Shown here: piece by piece, positions 18,427-26,882 of the stretch | How the letters are laid out: every line of letters starts with the position of its first letter | Position numbering within the stretch: the stretch's first letter is position 1 | DNA from: Nitrobacter hamburgensis X14 | GTDB taxonomy: Bacteria; Pseudomonadota; Alphaproteobacteria; Rhizobiales; Xanthobacteraceae | Direction: 5' to 3' | Length of the DNA: 64,000 bases | Assembly: GCF_000013885.1 (NCBI RefSeq) | Contig: NC_007959.1 | Location: 230,830-294,829 of the forward strand | The notes under the pieces: generated by a model | Database searches by the model: none | What the model was told of the DNA's origin: nothing | Seen by the model: only the letters and a program-made list of their open reading frames with translations | Position numbers and translations under genes: made by a program

Positions 18427-18943
18427 TGAGAAGTTCACGCGAAGCAGCAGCGATGATGCCATTCGAGCGACCTCATCTAGCGGCTGGGAGGGCCAGCTAG
18501 TGCCTTATGCGCATGAGGAGGTTCTGAGCGGCGCGCGCGTCTCACCCGCGAGATCATGGCTCGGACCGGAATTGGCGAAGTCATGATTGAGCGCCTCGTG
18601 AGGCGTTTTTATCGAGGTGCAAGCGAATGCTATCCTGGGCTCGATCTTCGCCGAAAGAATTACCGATTGGCACGCCCATATCAGCAAGCTTCGCGATTTT
18701 GGTCATCAGTTGCGTTGAGGTCTGGCCGCTATCGTGGTCAGCCGATGCGGGCCTGCCTCGGCTTTCTCATCGACAGCCAACATTTCGATCGTTGGCTGTC
18801 CCGGACGGGGAATGAGCCTTGTCCACCAAACGCAGCGAGACATTTTGTCGAGCGGGCGCGGCGGATCGCGAGGCGGCAATTTGATCCCATCTGTCACGCG
18901 ACCGTATCGTTCCTGAAGTTGAAGCATCGATCGGAGGCCCATC
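18427..18943. other. intergenic stretch without recognised feature
   Basis: Several short frames overlap on both strands, none with convincing composition or ribosome site. A hairpin of GCGCCTCGTGAGGCG (about 18591-18605) followed by T-rich sequence could terminate a transcript. Nothing else is seen. Confidence 0.35.
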
Positions 18944-19279
18944 ATGAGTGACCTAACCTATCCAAAGCCTACGCGCGAGCTAGCCGAGATGCGGCGCAGC
19001 CTCAACCCTGAGGCCGAAGCCGCATTCCAAGCGTTCAGCAAAGCCGTCTTCTCGGATGGCGCGCTTTCCGGCAAGACCAAGCAGTTGATCGCGGTCGCGG
19101 TCGCGCATGTGACGCAATGCCCTTATTGCATCACCGGCCATACGAAGGCAGCGCGGCGCGCAGGAGCGACACCTCAGGAGCTGATGGAGGCGGTTTGGGT
19201 CGCGGCCGAGATGCGGGCGGGCGGCGCATTCGCTCACTCGACATTGATGCTGAGCACCCTTGAATCACCCCTGAGCTAA
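18944..19279 (+). CDS. carboxymuconolactone decarboxylase / AhpD-like protein
   Basis: A 111-residue alpha-helical protein of the CMD/AhpD family. The active-site motif CPYCITGH gives redox cysteines Cys59 and Cys62 and His66, preceded by LSGKTKQLIAVAVAHVTQ and followed by AARRAGATPQELMEAVWVAA. Proteins with this motif act as peroxidase partners or alkylhydroperoxidase-like enzymes. GGAGG upstream of the ATG supports the start. Complete. Confidence 0.88.
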   Translation: MSDLTYPKPTRELAEMRRSLNPEAEAAFQAFSKAVFSDGALSGKTKQLIAVAVAHVTQCPYCITGHTKAARRAGATPQELMEAVWVAAEMRAGGAFAHSTLMLSTLESPLS

Positions 19280-19389
19280 ACATTGCAGAGCCCAACGGTC
19301 ACTATCGCGCTGCTAGTGGTCTGATTCATTCGGACGATTCCCAAATCGACCGAAGCAGTTCAAGCTCTCGGCATAAGAGCAGGAATTGT

Positions 19390-19698
19390 CGTGAACGTCA
19401 GCGGACCGCCATCGACTTGAGGTGATCGTCTCGGATGGCAGCGCGCCGCAGAAGCACGTGTGGCGAGCCAACATTATCTTGCCACTGCCGAAGGCTGCGG
19501 GTACCGCCGAAAACATGCGCCGCTCGGGCAAACCCAAGCCCGTGGTGTGGTGATGGCAGGCGCGGTTCATGGCGGAGGGCGTCGAAAGCTGACACGCGCG
19601 ACAAGACACGCAAACCTGGCAAGCAACCTCTGCCGACCGGCACCATGCGGAAAGTGGTCGACCTGGCGCTCGGACCGCCGCGGGGAAACAAGCGTTAG
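19390..19698 (+). pseudogene. IS630-family transposase N-terminal fragment
   Basis: Reading across several frameshifts gives QKHVWRANIILATAEGCG, then KPKPVVW, QARFMAEGVE, TRDKTRKPGKQPLP and RKVVDLALGPP, the helix-turn-helix half of an IS630 transposase. The DDE catalytic half is absent. At least one in-frame stop and two frameshifts show it is dead. Confidence 0.65.
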
Positions 19699-19715
19699 AG
19701 TCACTCCACTAGTTA

Positions 19716-20223
19716 TCAATAGCCGGTAAATTCTTCGGTGCGGATATTGTCCTCATTGACTTTAAGGCCCACCAGTAGAGTCCGCATGGATTTGACCATG
19801 CCCTCCGGACCAGACAGATAGTAGATGGGTTGATGTAGGTCTGATACGTACTTTCTCACCATATCGGCATCGACGCGGCCCTGCTCGCCTTGCCAGCCGC
19901 CAGGTGCGGACTCGACGGTCATGACATAAACGAAGTTCGGATTGTCCCTGGCCAATTGCTCGAAGTCGCCTCTTAGCGGCAGATCGACCAGCCTGCGACT
20001 GGCGTGCAGCAAGGTGATCTGGTGCGAGGTCTTGTCGTGGGTGGCTTGAGCAACCATGCTGCGCACCGGGGTTACACCGATGCCGCCGATGATGAAAACC
20101 GCCGGGGTAGACTCGGTCTTGTGCAGCGTAAAGTCTCCGTAGGGTGCATCGAGCTTGACTCGCTGCCGATCGGTAAGTCTTTCAGCACACGTTTGAAGGC
20201 AGTGTCGCGCATGCGTGTGGCTG
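19716..20223 (-). pseudogene. FAD/NAD(P)-binding oxidoreductase C-terminal fragment
   Basis: Ferredoxin-NADP reductase-like C-terminus: VKLDAPYGDFTLHKT, then FIIGGIGVTPVRSMVAQA (NAD-binding start), YYLSGPEGMVKSM and the terminal TEEFTGY. The preceding piece (RMRDTAFKRVLKDLPIG) is in another frame, so there is a frameshift near 20165. The gene is cut at 20223 by the IS256 end repeat. The FAD-binding half is missing. Confidence 0.75.
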
Positions 20224-20403
20224 GAGCTAAGGCGGAATCTGGGTGACGACGATTGATTGAAGGCGGCGTATCGAGGCGGGTGTCCAAACCTGCCAGAACC
20301 TCCCCGAAAGGAGCGATACGCCATGTCGATAGATAGCACTGTCATTGCCTTCCGCCAGCCTGACGCCATCGATGATCCACTGACTGAACTTGCACGCGAA
20401 GGT
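20224..20403 (+). mobile_element. IS256 right-end fragment
   Basis: Near-identical to 14198-14377 (reverse complement): terminal repeat, ribosome site and the first 27 codons of the IS256 transposase. Homology stops at the codon for Gly in LTELAREG, where TraB sequence begins. On its other side it cuts the oxidoreductase gene. It marks a deletion or recombination junction. Confidence 0.85.
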
Positions 20404-20775
20404 GGCTACGACAACGTCATGGTGGAGGCCGGCGACGGTCGCGCGCGCGTTCTCTACGGCGAGCGCATGCCGGTCCCGGTCTCGATGTGGCAACCCTGGC
20501 TGGCTTGGACCGGGCAGGGCGGCGGCGCCCGGGCCAGCTTCTTCGGCAACCCTGTCGTCGAGGTGGCCGGCCGGCGGGGCGCGCCGCTGATCTGCTACGA
20601 GCAGCTTCTCGTCTGGCCCGTCCTGCAGTCGATGTGGCACGCGCCCGACGTGGTCGTTGCGATCGGCAACGACTGGTGGACCGCCGGCAGCAGCATCCTC
20701 GCCATTCAAAAAGCCAGCTCACAGGCCTGGGCGCGACTCTTTGGGCTGCCGCTCGTGCTCGCGTTCAACACCTGA
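20323..20775 (+). pseudogene. traB: TraB C-terminal part fused in frame to IS256 transposase start
   Basis: One open frame of 150 residues. Residues 1-27 are the IS256 transposase N-terminus (MSIDSTVIAFRQPDAIDD). From about residue 28 it is the C-terminal part of the conjugal transfer protein TraB of rhizobial/Ti plasmids (GAPLICYEQLLVWPVLQSMW, IGNDWWTAGSSILAIQK, ARLFGLPLVLAFNT). TraB has a nitrilase/Lnt-like fold and helps mating. The N-terminal membrane part is lost, so function is doubtful, although the IS supplies a good ribosome site (AAAGGAG). It is followed 11 bp later by traH, the normal order. Confidence 0.8.
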
Positions 20776-20786
20776 AGGGGATCGTC

Positions 20787-21410
20787 ATGATCGATGCCGC
20801 CACCATTCACCAATGCGCCGATCCGGTATTGAAGCCCGCGATCGTCAAGAAATTCATCCGTGCGGTCGGATCGCCCGATCCGCTCACCGTCACTATCCGC
20901 GCCGGCAACCGCGTCGTTCTCGTGTCGCCGCCGAAAACGCCGGATCAGGCGATGGCGCTCGTTCGGCGCTATGTCGGCCACGCCATGGTCCGCGTCGGCG
21001 TGACGCAATATCCCGCAGGGTTCGGCGTCATCGACGCTGGCGCGCTGAAGCCCGACCTGGTCGACGCCTGCGCCAATATCAAAATGGGCACCGCGCTGTT
21101 CGGCAAGGTCTACCGCATCGTCGTGAAATGGTATGGCACGCCAGCCGACCAGGCGTTTGGCGATGCGCTCGAGGCGTGGAAGACCGGATACTTCGACGGC
21201 AAATATGTGTTCGACGAGCCCGATCCCGGCAGTCTCCCGCCACGGAAGGGCACGCCGGGTGACAGCGACCAGCCTGTCAAAACGGGCGATGCGCCGAAAC
21301 CTGCGACCAGCGCCGACAGCGGCGCGCAGCCGGCCAAGGAGCGGGACGACCCGAACAAGGCCGGCATCCGCATCGATCTGACCAGCATCGGCGTCGGCAA
21401 GCCGAAATAG
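20787..21410 (+). CDS. traH: conjugal transfer protein TraH
   Basis: A 207-residue protein matching TraH of Agrobacterium/rhizobial plasmids (traAFBH operon). Typical segments are MIDAATIHQCADPVLKPAIV, VTIRAGNRVVLVSPPKTPDQ, GHAMVRVGVTQYPAGFG and GTALFGKVYRIVVKWYG. The C-terminal third is a Pro/Asp-rich linker ending TSIGVGKPK. It appears complete but stands alone with a truncated traB; traA and traF are not in the window. The last nine codons are repeated at 26346. Confidence 0.88.
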   Translation: MIDAATIHQCADPVLKPAIVKKFIRAVGSPDPLTVTIRAGNRVVLVSPPKTPDQAMALVRRYVGHAMVRVGVTQYPAGFGVIDAGALKPDLVDACANIKMGTALFGKVYRIVVKWYGTPADQAFGDALEAWKTGYFDGKYVFDEPDPGSLPPRKGTPGDSDQPVKTGDAPKPATSADSGAQPAKERDDPNKAGIRIDLTSIGVGKPK

Positions 21411-21800
21411 GCAGCCTGAAAGCCGTTGGTTGCGCGAAATCGTTCTGTGCGAGCAGGTCGTGGAGACAATGGAAGTCTGACCAGATCGAGAATTTCATAT
21501 CTCGATCGAGAATTCTTGTTGCCGCCCGCGTTTTTTGCCGAATTGGGTGATGCGCTCATCGTAAGTCACCAGCGGGCAGCGAAGGTCGATCGCCGTGGCG
21601 ATCAGAAGCCGGTCCGCAGGATCGCGGTGTTCAAGATGATGAAGCTGGTAGCTGCGAGCGGCGGCGCGATGCGCCAGCGGTACGCCCTCGAGGCCTGGCC
21701 GATCAAGAAAACGGTCGATCCACGCATCCACGGGAATGTCGAGTTCGATCCGTCCCGTATCGACAAGCAGGGCGATTTCCCAGACCGTGACGGAGCTGAG
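21387..21800. repeat. 414-bp duplicated segment, copy 1
   Basis: Nearly identical (a few base differences seen) to 26346-26759 in the same orientation. It covers the end of traH, the intergenic part and the 3' half of a vapC gene. Since the traH end at 26346 lacks its gene body and the vapC here lacks its 5' part, each copy preserves a different side of one ancestral locus. Confidence 0.95.
21495..21800 (-). pseudogene. VapC-like toxin, 5' truncated copy
   Basis: Carries only the C-terminal ~100 codons of the PIN toxin found intact at 26454-26882 (DAWIDRFLDRPGLEGVPLAH, DPADRLLIATAIDLRCPL, RQQEFSIEI). The N-terminal metal-binding Asp is lost where homology ends at 21800. No antitoxin gene remains beside it. 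Confidence 0.85.
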
Positions 21801-21868
21801 CCAGACTCAGTGTTCGTTGTCTTGAGCGGTGTTGAAGCGGTTACTGTATCTAAGCTATATATCTTTCT

Positions 21869-22113
21869 TCAGGCGATTCCGAACGGTCGTTCTCGGAAGA
21901 TACCGCCACGCTGCATGATTGCCCAGACGATACGGGCGAGTTTGTTGGCGACTGCGACGGTGACCACGCGCGCCGGCCGCCGGGTGAGCAACGCATTGAC
22001 CCACCCGGCCAGGTCGGGCTTGTTGCGCTCGTAGCGAACAACGGCGTGGCGCCGAGCACGAGGAGCCGCCGCAGGTACGGTTCGCCCTTCTTGGAAATGC
22101 GGTCCAATGCCAT
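21869..22113 (-). pseudogene. IS110-family transposase C-terminal fragment
   Basis: LDRISKKGEPYLRRLLVLGA is in one frame, and NKPDLAGWVNALLTRRPARV and VAVANKLARIVWAIMQRG in another, so a frameshift lies near 22050. This is the Transposase_20 C-terminus of an element different from the two intact IS110 copies. Just upstream (22165-22245) is a GAGTGGGGTCGCGAT... segment resembling one near 11140-11165, probably an IS end. Confidence 0.65.
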
Positions 22114-22346
22114 TTTTCCACCGCTGCCTGTAAAACGGCGCCGGGGTCACGTCGCTGGAAGGATGAGCAGTAACGTCCTGAAGAAAATTGAGAAAGCTTC
22201 CTCGGAGTGGGGTCGCGATAGGCGCCGGTGTTGACCCCACCCCGGCGCGGATTATGTCAACTGCGACATGGAATTGTGGCCGATAGTTCACGGGGCCAAG
22301 TTCGGCACCGATTAGCAGGCTGCGCCTCGAATTCCAACACAATCCG

Positions 22347-22478
22347 CTACGGCACCACGACGATCGGCTGCAACGAAAGTAGCTGATCCATCTGCATTTG
22401 CTCGAACATGGTGAGGCTCAGGATCTGTAGGATTTCATAGAGGTTGGCGGAGAGTTGGAAGCCGCTTCTTGACGATGG
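22347..22478 (-). pseudogene. IS4-family transposase C-terminal fragment
   Basis: The minus-strand frame SGFQLSANLYEILQILSLTM, then FEQMQMDQLLSLQP and a stop, matches the conserved extreme C-terminus of IS4-family transposases (LY-x-ILQ-x-LS-x-T-x-FE pattern). Nothing else of the element is left. Confidence 0.55.
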
Positions 22479-22490
22479 CGACCAGCACGT

Positions 22491-22636
22491 ATGCTGACGC
22501 TACTGGCCCCGGATATCGTTGAGGCTATCCTGAACCGGATGGCAACCGCCGAACCAGCACGTAGACTGCCTGCTACGGGTGTTTCCGGTGGGGTGGCGGG
22601 AGCAACGGGCGACATCTTTCGGCTGAGGCCGATCGT
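22491..22636 (+). pseudogene. orphan recombinase-type C-terminal fragment
   Basis: TLLAPDIVEAILN in one frame continues after a frameshift as GWQPPNQHVDCLLRVFPVGW, REQRATSFG and stop. This resembles the C-terminal tail that follows a TIAEIAAAEKINESYVGRVLR segment in bradyrhizobial recombinase-type proteins; a related piece lies at 23832. Identification is from memory of the pattern. Confidence 0.4.
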
Positions 22637-22675
22637 TCGCGCGAGCAGAATCCAACACGCTTGGTTCACGAAGCC

Positions 22676-22861
22676 TCAAGCACCGTCCGGAGCATTTGAC
22701 CGGCATTCCGCCAAACGCTCGAGCGCTAGCTCGGTACCCCAGTGGGCCTGTATTTCCTGCAGATCACGGATCGCTACGTCGACGGCAGTGCGCAGGTCAA
22801 TTGCGCGATCTGCGTCAGCTTCGGCTCGCCGGTCGCACAGCCAGATGATTTCAGCACTCAA
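22676..22861 (-). CDS. small hypothetical protein
   Basis: A 61-residue frame starting MSAEIIWLCDRRAEADADRA with a helical, charged middle (TAVDVAIRDLQEIQAHWGTE). Composition looks like a real rhizobial small protein; no function known. The C-terminus is in a region with frameshift-like decay, so it may be shortened. Confidence 0.4.
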   Translation of the reverse strand: MSAEIIWLCDRRAEADADRAIDLRTAVDVAIRDLQEIQAHWGTELALERLAECRSNAPDGA

Positions 22862-23111
22862 CGCAGCACCCTCCGAATCAGCGGCAGGATGCCAGCGGCG
22901 CGCCTAATCAACCGTTAGCAGAAACACTCACTGGTCCATCCTCGGGCACAATCGCCGGCTGGTAACGTCACCATCCAGCGGGTAACTGTCTGCCCCCAGC
23001 CACGCTTCGGATTTTAGGTTTGCCAATTCCCCGAATCAGCATGTTGGATTAAAAGCGGGCCATGCTGTGGCGCCGCGGCGTCATCCGCGCATCGTCGAAC
23101 GTGGAGGTCAC

Positions 23112-23831
23112 ATGGTTTCCGCCGCCGTCGTTCTTCGGGAAGACAACGCCATTGAGAGGCCGGCCGCCCTGTTGAGCCGCGCCGAGGTGCTTACCCGTTA
23201 CCGCCATTTACGGGAAATCAGCCGCCAGCATCATTCCGCCGTACTGGATTTTTTATCCAAGGATACGATCATATCCCAGGCTCGGCGCTTAGGTCTGGCT
23301 CAGGGCAAGACGCTGCTCCTCGACAGCATGGACGATCTTAATTTCGTTTTCGACCTTGCGATCCACACGGCAAAGGACCGCTCCCGGGCGATTGATCGCT
23401 ATGCCAGAGCGGTACGTCTGGCGCCAGGGTCTGACGAAACACTCATGCTCGAGGCCATGCGACGCGCGCGCTTCGCGATCATCAGTATTGTACGCCGGCA
23501 CCCTGTTGCGGGCCTGATTGTCAAAGACTTGTTTCGCGGCGTGGAGGTTTGGCTGGTCGATGAGGGCCTTGAGAGTTCGCTCCCGGACGGGGCAGCGCTG
23601 GCCACTCGGCTCTTTACGCCCGAGGGCTTCGCCATGACGGCCGGCGTCCTGGTTCCGCTCGACATAGAACTGATAGAAGATGCGATTGCCGACACGCCGC
23701 AGTTGCTCCGCAATCGGCGTGAGGAGTTGATCGATGATCGCCGTTTCGCGGAAGCGATCTATCGAGTTGCCCTTGCGAGCGGGTTGATGGAGCAGGTCGC
23801 TTACCAGGACACAATTGCAGAAGCTGGGTGA
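23112..23831 (+). CDS. hypothetical protein
   Basis: A 239-residue protein started at ATG 23112 because GGAGG lies 6 bp upstream. It is soluble and mostly helical, with AEVLTRYRHLREISRQHHSA, AIDRYARAVRLAPGSDETLM and IEDAIADTPQLLRNRREELI. No signal peptide, membrane helix or catalytic motif is evident. No recognised family. It is followed at once by a recombinase-type fragment, so the region upstream and downstream has been rearranged. Confidence 0.7.
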   Translation: MVSAAVVLREDNAIERPAALLSRAEVLTRYRHLREISRQHHSAVLDFLSKDTIISQARRLGLAQGKTLLLDSMDDLNFVFDLAIHTAKDRSRAIDRYARAVRLAPGSDETLMLEAMRRARFAIISIVRRHPVAGLIVKDLFRGVEVWLVDEGLESSLPDGAALATRLFTPEGFAMTAGVLVPLDIELIEDAIADTPQLLRNRREELIDDRRFAEAIYRVALASGLMEQVAYQDTIAEAG

Positions 23832-24030
23832 CGTTGGAGCACCGTAGCGATTGCCACCGCGCATTCCGCTGGCGTGAAATGCCGGAGAACGGCACCCACG
23901 CAACCATCGCGGAGATCGCCACCGCCGAGAAAATCAACGAGACCTATGTGGGTCGTGTCCTGCGGATGACTCTCCGGACAGTCGAGGCAATTCTGAATGG
24001 GCGTCACCCGGCGGGGCTGCTGCTGAACGA
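23832..24030 (+). pseudogene. orphan recombinase-type C-terminal fragment, second
   Basis: The frame RAFRWREMPENGTHATIAEI, then ATAEKINETYVGRVLRMTLR and VEAILNGRHPAGLLL is a helix-turn-helix-containing tail of the same type as the fragment at 22491. No catalytic domain is attached. It ends in unrelated sequence. From 24031 to 24345 no gene is supported. Confidence 0.5.
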
Positions 24031-24345
24031 TCCCGGCTGTCCATCGGCCACTTTCGCCCGGGTGCGTTGGACTCCACGGGAGGATTCGGCAAGTCTGAGC
24101 GGGGAAGGGGTCAGTCGGCTGCCGCGTAGCGGCGCAGGCGGCGAACTTTCGGGTGACGATCCTCAGAGCGCTGGTGAGCGACCCCGATGGCTCTGCGCGT
24201 TTGGCGGCGGACTTGCTGCCGGTCAGAGACAGGTGGAGAAATCCTGCTGTGGGACCGGTGGACGGGCACCCGGGACAAGCTGCGCCCAAGGAGCACGATG
24301 GGCGGCGAAGGCCGCTCGTGAGCTTGCCGCCCATCCAGAGTAGAC

Positions 24346-24726
24346 TCAGCCGAACGCGCTGGAGCCAACGTCGCCGTTGTCTGGCCCCCCGCGTCTACGG
24401 CCTTTCCAGTCGCTCCATCGTCTGCGCCGCTGCCGGCGCTTGAACGCGTAGGTCATCGTGTCCGCGGACTGCCCAGCATCAAGCGACTGCAGCGCATCGA
24501 TGATGTCGTCATAACTGACGACGCTCCCTGTTGCGGCAGCGCGCAGCGCGGGGTTGGAGTCGATCGAACATGCGTCTGAAGCCCATGACGCGAGCACGGA
24601 CCGCTTTTCGGCAACTGTCATGTCGGTATCCCGCACGACGTCCAGTGGGTGGCGGAAGGCCCTCGACGGGTGAAGTAAGGCTTCAATGTCGAACGGTGTC
24701 TTCCTGGCTTGAAAGCTCTGCTCCAT
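24346..24726 (-). CDS. conserved hypothetical protein beside hsp20 genes
   Basis: A 126-residue protein with a short helical N-terminal domain (HPSRAFRHPLDVVRDTDMTV, then KRSVLASWASDACS) and a strongly basic C-terminus (FKRRQRRRRWSDWKGRRRGG), suggesting nucleic-acid binding or just a tail. It is the third gene after two hsp20 genes on the same strand, 108 bp downstream, so it may share their heat-shock promoter. Function unknown. Confidence 0.65.
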   Translation of the reverse strand: MEQSFQARKTPFDIEALLHPSRAFRHPLDVVRDTDMTVAEKRSVLASWASDACSIDSNPALRAAATGSVVSYDDIIDALQSLDAGQSADTMTYAFKRRQRRRRWSDWKGRRRGGPDNGDVGSSAFG

Positions 24727-24834
24727 AATTGTTCTCCCTCAGCACGCGGGCGGTTTCGAAGAGGCTGCGCCAACCGCCCGTCACCATTAATCAACCGGAC
24801 GATCGCCGATTGAACGCCCGGACGTTGGAAAGTG

Positions 24835-25335
24835 TCAGTCATTGCGATTGATCGCGATGCGGCGGACATTCTTCGCTTCGACCGATTTCGGCACCGTGAC
24901 GGTCAGCACGCCATTCTTGAAGGCGGCCGAGGCCTTGTCCTCCTCGATATCCTGCAGTTGTATGCGCCGTTCGAACCGGCCGTAGTACCGCTCGCTGAAA
25001 CGCCGTGCCTTGTCTTCCGATTCCGATTTTTTCTCGCCGGAGATCGAAAGAACGCCATTTGCGATTTCTAGGCTGACGTCCTTCTCATCGAGCCCGGGCA
25101 GTTCGGCTGTGATGCGCACCTCCTTGTCCGTCTCATCGATGTCGATCTGAGGCCAGCCGAGCCCGCTCAGTCGTGGGGGCGATCCGAACGGCGCAAGATC
25201 GAACCCGCGGAATACATCGTCGAAGATGCGGTTCATCTCGCGATGCAACGTAAAAAACGGATTCACGTCGGCACCACGATGGATGGTGACTTCGCGTCCG
25301 CCGTTATTCCAGGGAATGAGATCTTTGATACCCAT
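24835..25335 (-). CDS. small heat shock protein, Hsp20 family
   Basis: A 166-residue alpha-crystallin-type chaperone. N-terminal arm with NPFFTLHREMNRIFDDVFRG, alpha-crystallin domain from about residue 58 (PQIDIDETDKEVRITAELPG, ANGVLSISGEKKSESEDK) and the hallmark AAFKNGVLTVTVPK near the C-terminus. Such proteins bind unfolding proteins and hold them for DnaK/ClpB. GAGGAG lies before the ATG. It is 85 bp downstream of another hsp20 gene and probably cotranscribed. Confidence 0.93.
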   Translation of the reverse strand: MGIKDLIPWNNGGREVTIHRGADVNPFFTLHREMNRIFDDVFRGFDLAPFGSPPRLSGLGWPQIDIDETDKEVRITAELPGLDEKDVSLEIANGVLSISGEKKSESEDKARRFSERYYGRFERRIQLQDIEEDKASAAFKNGVLTVTVPKSVEAKNVRRIAINRND

Positions 25336-25420
25336 AGCGTTATTCTCCTCGATTCAAGCGACTTCCGCCGCGAACCGCTGCGGAAATCTGTTCTTTGCCG
25401 ATGCGAGCGTTGCTTCGCGG

Positions 25421-25882
25421 TCAGGCCGCCTTGTCGTCGATCTGCCGGACGTTCGGAGCGGACGAGCCGTCGATCGAAATTCGGCGCGGCTTCATGGCCT
25501 CGGGGACCTCGCGCACCAGTTCGATCTGGAGCAAGCCGTTGTCGAACGCGGCTCCCTTGACCTGGACATAATCCGCCAGATTGAACTGCCGCTTGAATGG
25601 CCGCGACGAGATGCCCTGGTACAGGAACTCGCGCTGGTACTTTTCCGACTTCCGGCCCTCGACCGTCAGCACGCTTTGTTCTGCGGTAATTGCGATTTCA
25701 TCGGCCGAGAAGCCCGCCACCGCGAGCGAGATCTGGTAGCGGTCTTCGCCTAGGCGCTCGACGTTGCATGGTGGATAGTTGTCCTCCGCGCCGGCCTGTT
25801 GCGCTGCGTCCACGAGGTCGAACAGGCGGTCAAAACCGATGGTCGACCGCCAAAGGGGGGCAAAATCGTAGGTTGTTCTCAT
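25421..25882 (-). CDS. small heat shock protein, IbpA-like Hsp20
   Basis: A 153-residue Hsp20 of the IbpA/HspA class. I start it at ATG 25882 (MRTTYDFAPLWRSTIGFDRL) because the in-frame sequence further upstream is the RNA thermometer. The alpha-crystallin domain shows PCNVERLGEDRYQISLAVAG, AEQSVLTVEGRKS, RPFKRQFNLADYV and FDNGLLQIELVREVPE. It lacks the usual AxxxNGVL spelling (AAFDNGLLQI), as in IbpA-type proteins. First gene of the heat-shock operon. Confidence 0.93.
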   Translation of the reverse strand: MRTTYDFAPLWRSTIGFDRLFDLVDAAQQAGAEDNYPPCNVERLGEDRYQISLAVAGFSADEIAITAEQSVLTVEGRKSEKYQREFLYQGISSRPFKRQFNLADYVQVKGAAFDNGLLQIELVREVPEAMKPRRISIDGSSAPNVRQIDDKAA

Positions 25883-25985
25883 AGCCAAATCCTCCGTTGA
25901 GCAAGATGGGTACGAGTAGGCACCGGACACCTCCGGAACCCGTCTTCGCCGAGCCCCAGAAGGCGCCCGGACCGCTTATCGCGGC
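25883..25985 (-). promoter_or_regulatory. ROSE-type RNA thermometer
   Basis: In the ~100-nt leader before the ibpA-like gene, the Shine-Dalgarno region (GGAGGAT, about 25889-25895) can pair with CTTGCTC just upstream (about 25900-25906). This gives the conserved UUGCU/AGGAU arrangement of ROSE elements, including the opposed G-G and U-U positions. ROSE hairpins hide the ribosome site at low temperature and melt on heat shock, and are widespread before rhizobial hsp20 genes. The rest of the leader was not folded. Confidence 0.75.
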
Positions 25986-25990
25986 ATGTC

Positions 25991-26021
25991 AAAAACTAGA
26001 AAAAGCGATCCCGGTTTCAAG
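25991..26021 (-). promoter_or_regulatory. candidate RpoH (sigma-32) promoter
   Basis: On the minus strand CTTGAAA (26015-26021) matches the sigma-32 -35 element, with a weak -10 (TCTAGT, about 25994-25999) 17 bases after CTTG. Transcription from here would give a leader of about 100 nt, the normal size for a ROSE element. Confidence 0.5.
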
Positions 26022-26345
26022 GGGTTTGCTGATTTTTTTCGCGGTAACGCGGGAGGGGCCTCGTACCAAGCTTGGCCATGAGATCCTGTAAGGCGCTGGC
26101 AGGTCTCAGGGGCATGGCGTCCGTCGAAGGGCGAGCGCCTCGTTGCAGGCAAGTCTCCTGCTTTCGGCTATGCCGTCGGTGACGTCAGGAAGCCAGCGGC
26201 ACGTCGAACGCGTAGACGAAGCCGTCCGACTCGTAGGTCAAATGCACGTCGCCCTTAAGTTGCTGGTCGGAGCGCGGCATCTGGGAAGACATTTTCAGTG
26301 CGCTGGCCGGGGCCGAGGATGCGCCGGACCGGATCCTTATCGACT

Positions 26346-26759
26346 ATCGGCGTCGGCAAGCCGAAATAGGTCGCCTGAAAGCCGTTGGTTGCACGAAATC
26401 GTTCTGTGCGAGCAGGTCGTGGAGACAATGGAAGTCTGACCAGATCGAGAATTTCATATCTCGATCGAGAATTCTTGTTGCCGCCCGCGTTTTTTGCCGA
26501 ATTGGGTGATGCGCTCATCGTAAGTCACCAGCGGGCAGCGAAGGTCGATCGCCGTGGCGATCAGAAGCCGGTCCGCAGGATCGCGGTGTTCAAGATGATG
26601 AAGCTGGTAGCTGCGAGCGGCGGCGCGATGCGCCAGCGGTACGCCCTCGAGGCCTGGTCGATCAAGAAAACGGTCGATCCACGCATCCACGGGAATGTCG
26701 AGTTCGATCCGTCCCGTATCGACAAGCAGGGCGATTTCCCAGGCCGTGACGGAGCTGAG
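26346..26759. repeat. 414-bp duplicated segment, copy 2
   Basis: Second copy of 21387-21800 in the same orientation. It begins in the last nine codons of traH and runs into the intact vapC. The stretch 26022-26345 before it holds no supported gene; a 35-codon minus-strand frame (26185-26292) is the only candidate. Confidence 0.95.
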
Positions 26760-26882
26760 GAAAATTGTTCCGCCATTCCGCCAGCAATTGTCGATCAAAG
26801 CGCGGGTCGAATGATGCAAACGGTCGTTGCCGCTGTCGAGCCATAAGGCGATGTGCGTGTCGAGCAGGAGAGCCTCAGTCAC
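26454..26882 (-). CDS. vapC: VapC-like PIN-domain toxin
   Basis: A 142-residue PIN ribonuclease started at GTG 26882, overlapping the antitoxin stop by four bases (GTGA). LLLDTHIALWLDSG carries the first Asp, SSVTAWEIALLVDTG the Glu, and DPADRLLIATAIDL and LVTYDERI the later acidic residues. Complete, unlike the truncated copy at 21495. Toxin of a type II pair. Confidence 0.88.
   Translation of the reverse strand: MTEALLLDTHIALWLDSGNDRLHHSTRALIDNCWRNGGTIFLSSVTAWEIALLVDTGRIELDIPVDAWIDRFLDRPGLEGVPLAHRAAARSYQLHHLEHRDPADRLLIATAIDLRCPLVTYDERITQFGKKRGRQQEFSIEI

Noticed and set aside
22165..22245. Small coding frame near the GAGTGGGGTC segment
   Set aside because: The similarity to 11140-11230 is at DNA level and typical of an IS end; the translation has no protein character.
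25883..25930. N-terminal extension of the IbpA-like protein from an upstream in-frame ATG
   Set aside because: The extension would be encoded by the thermometer hairpin and leader, and Hsp20 homology begins at the ATG at 25882.
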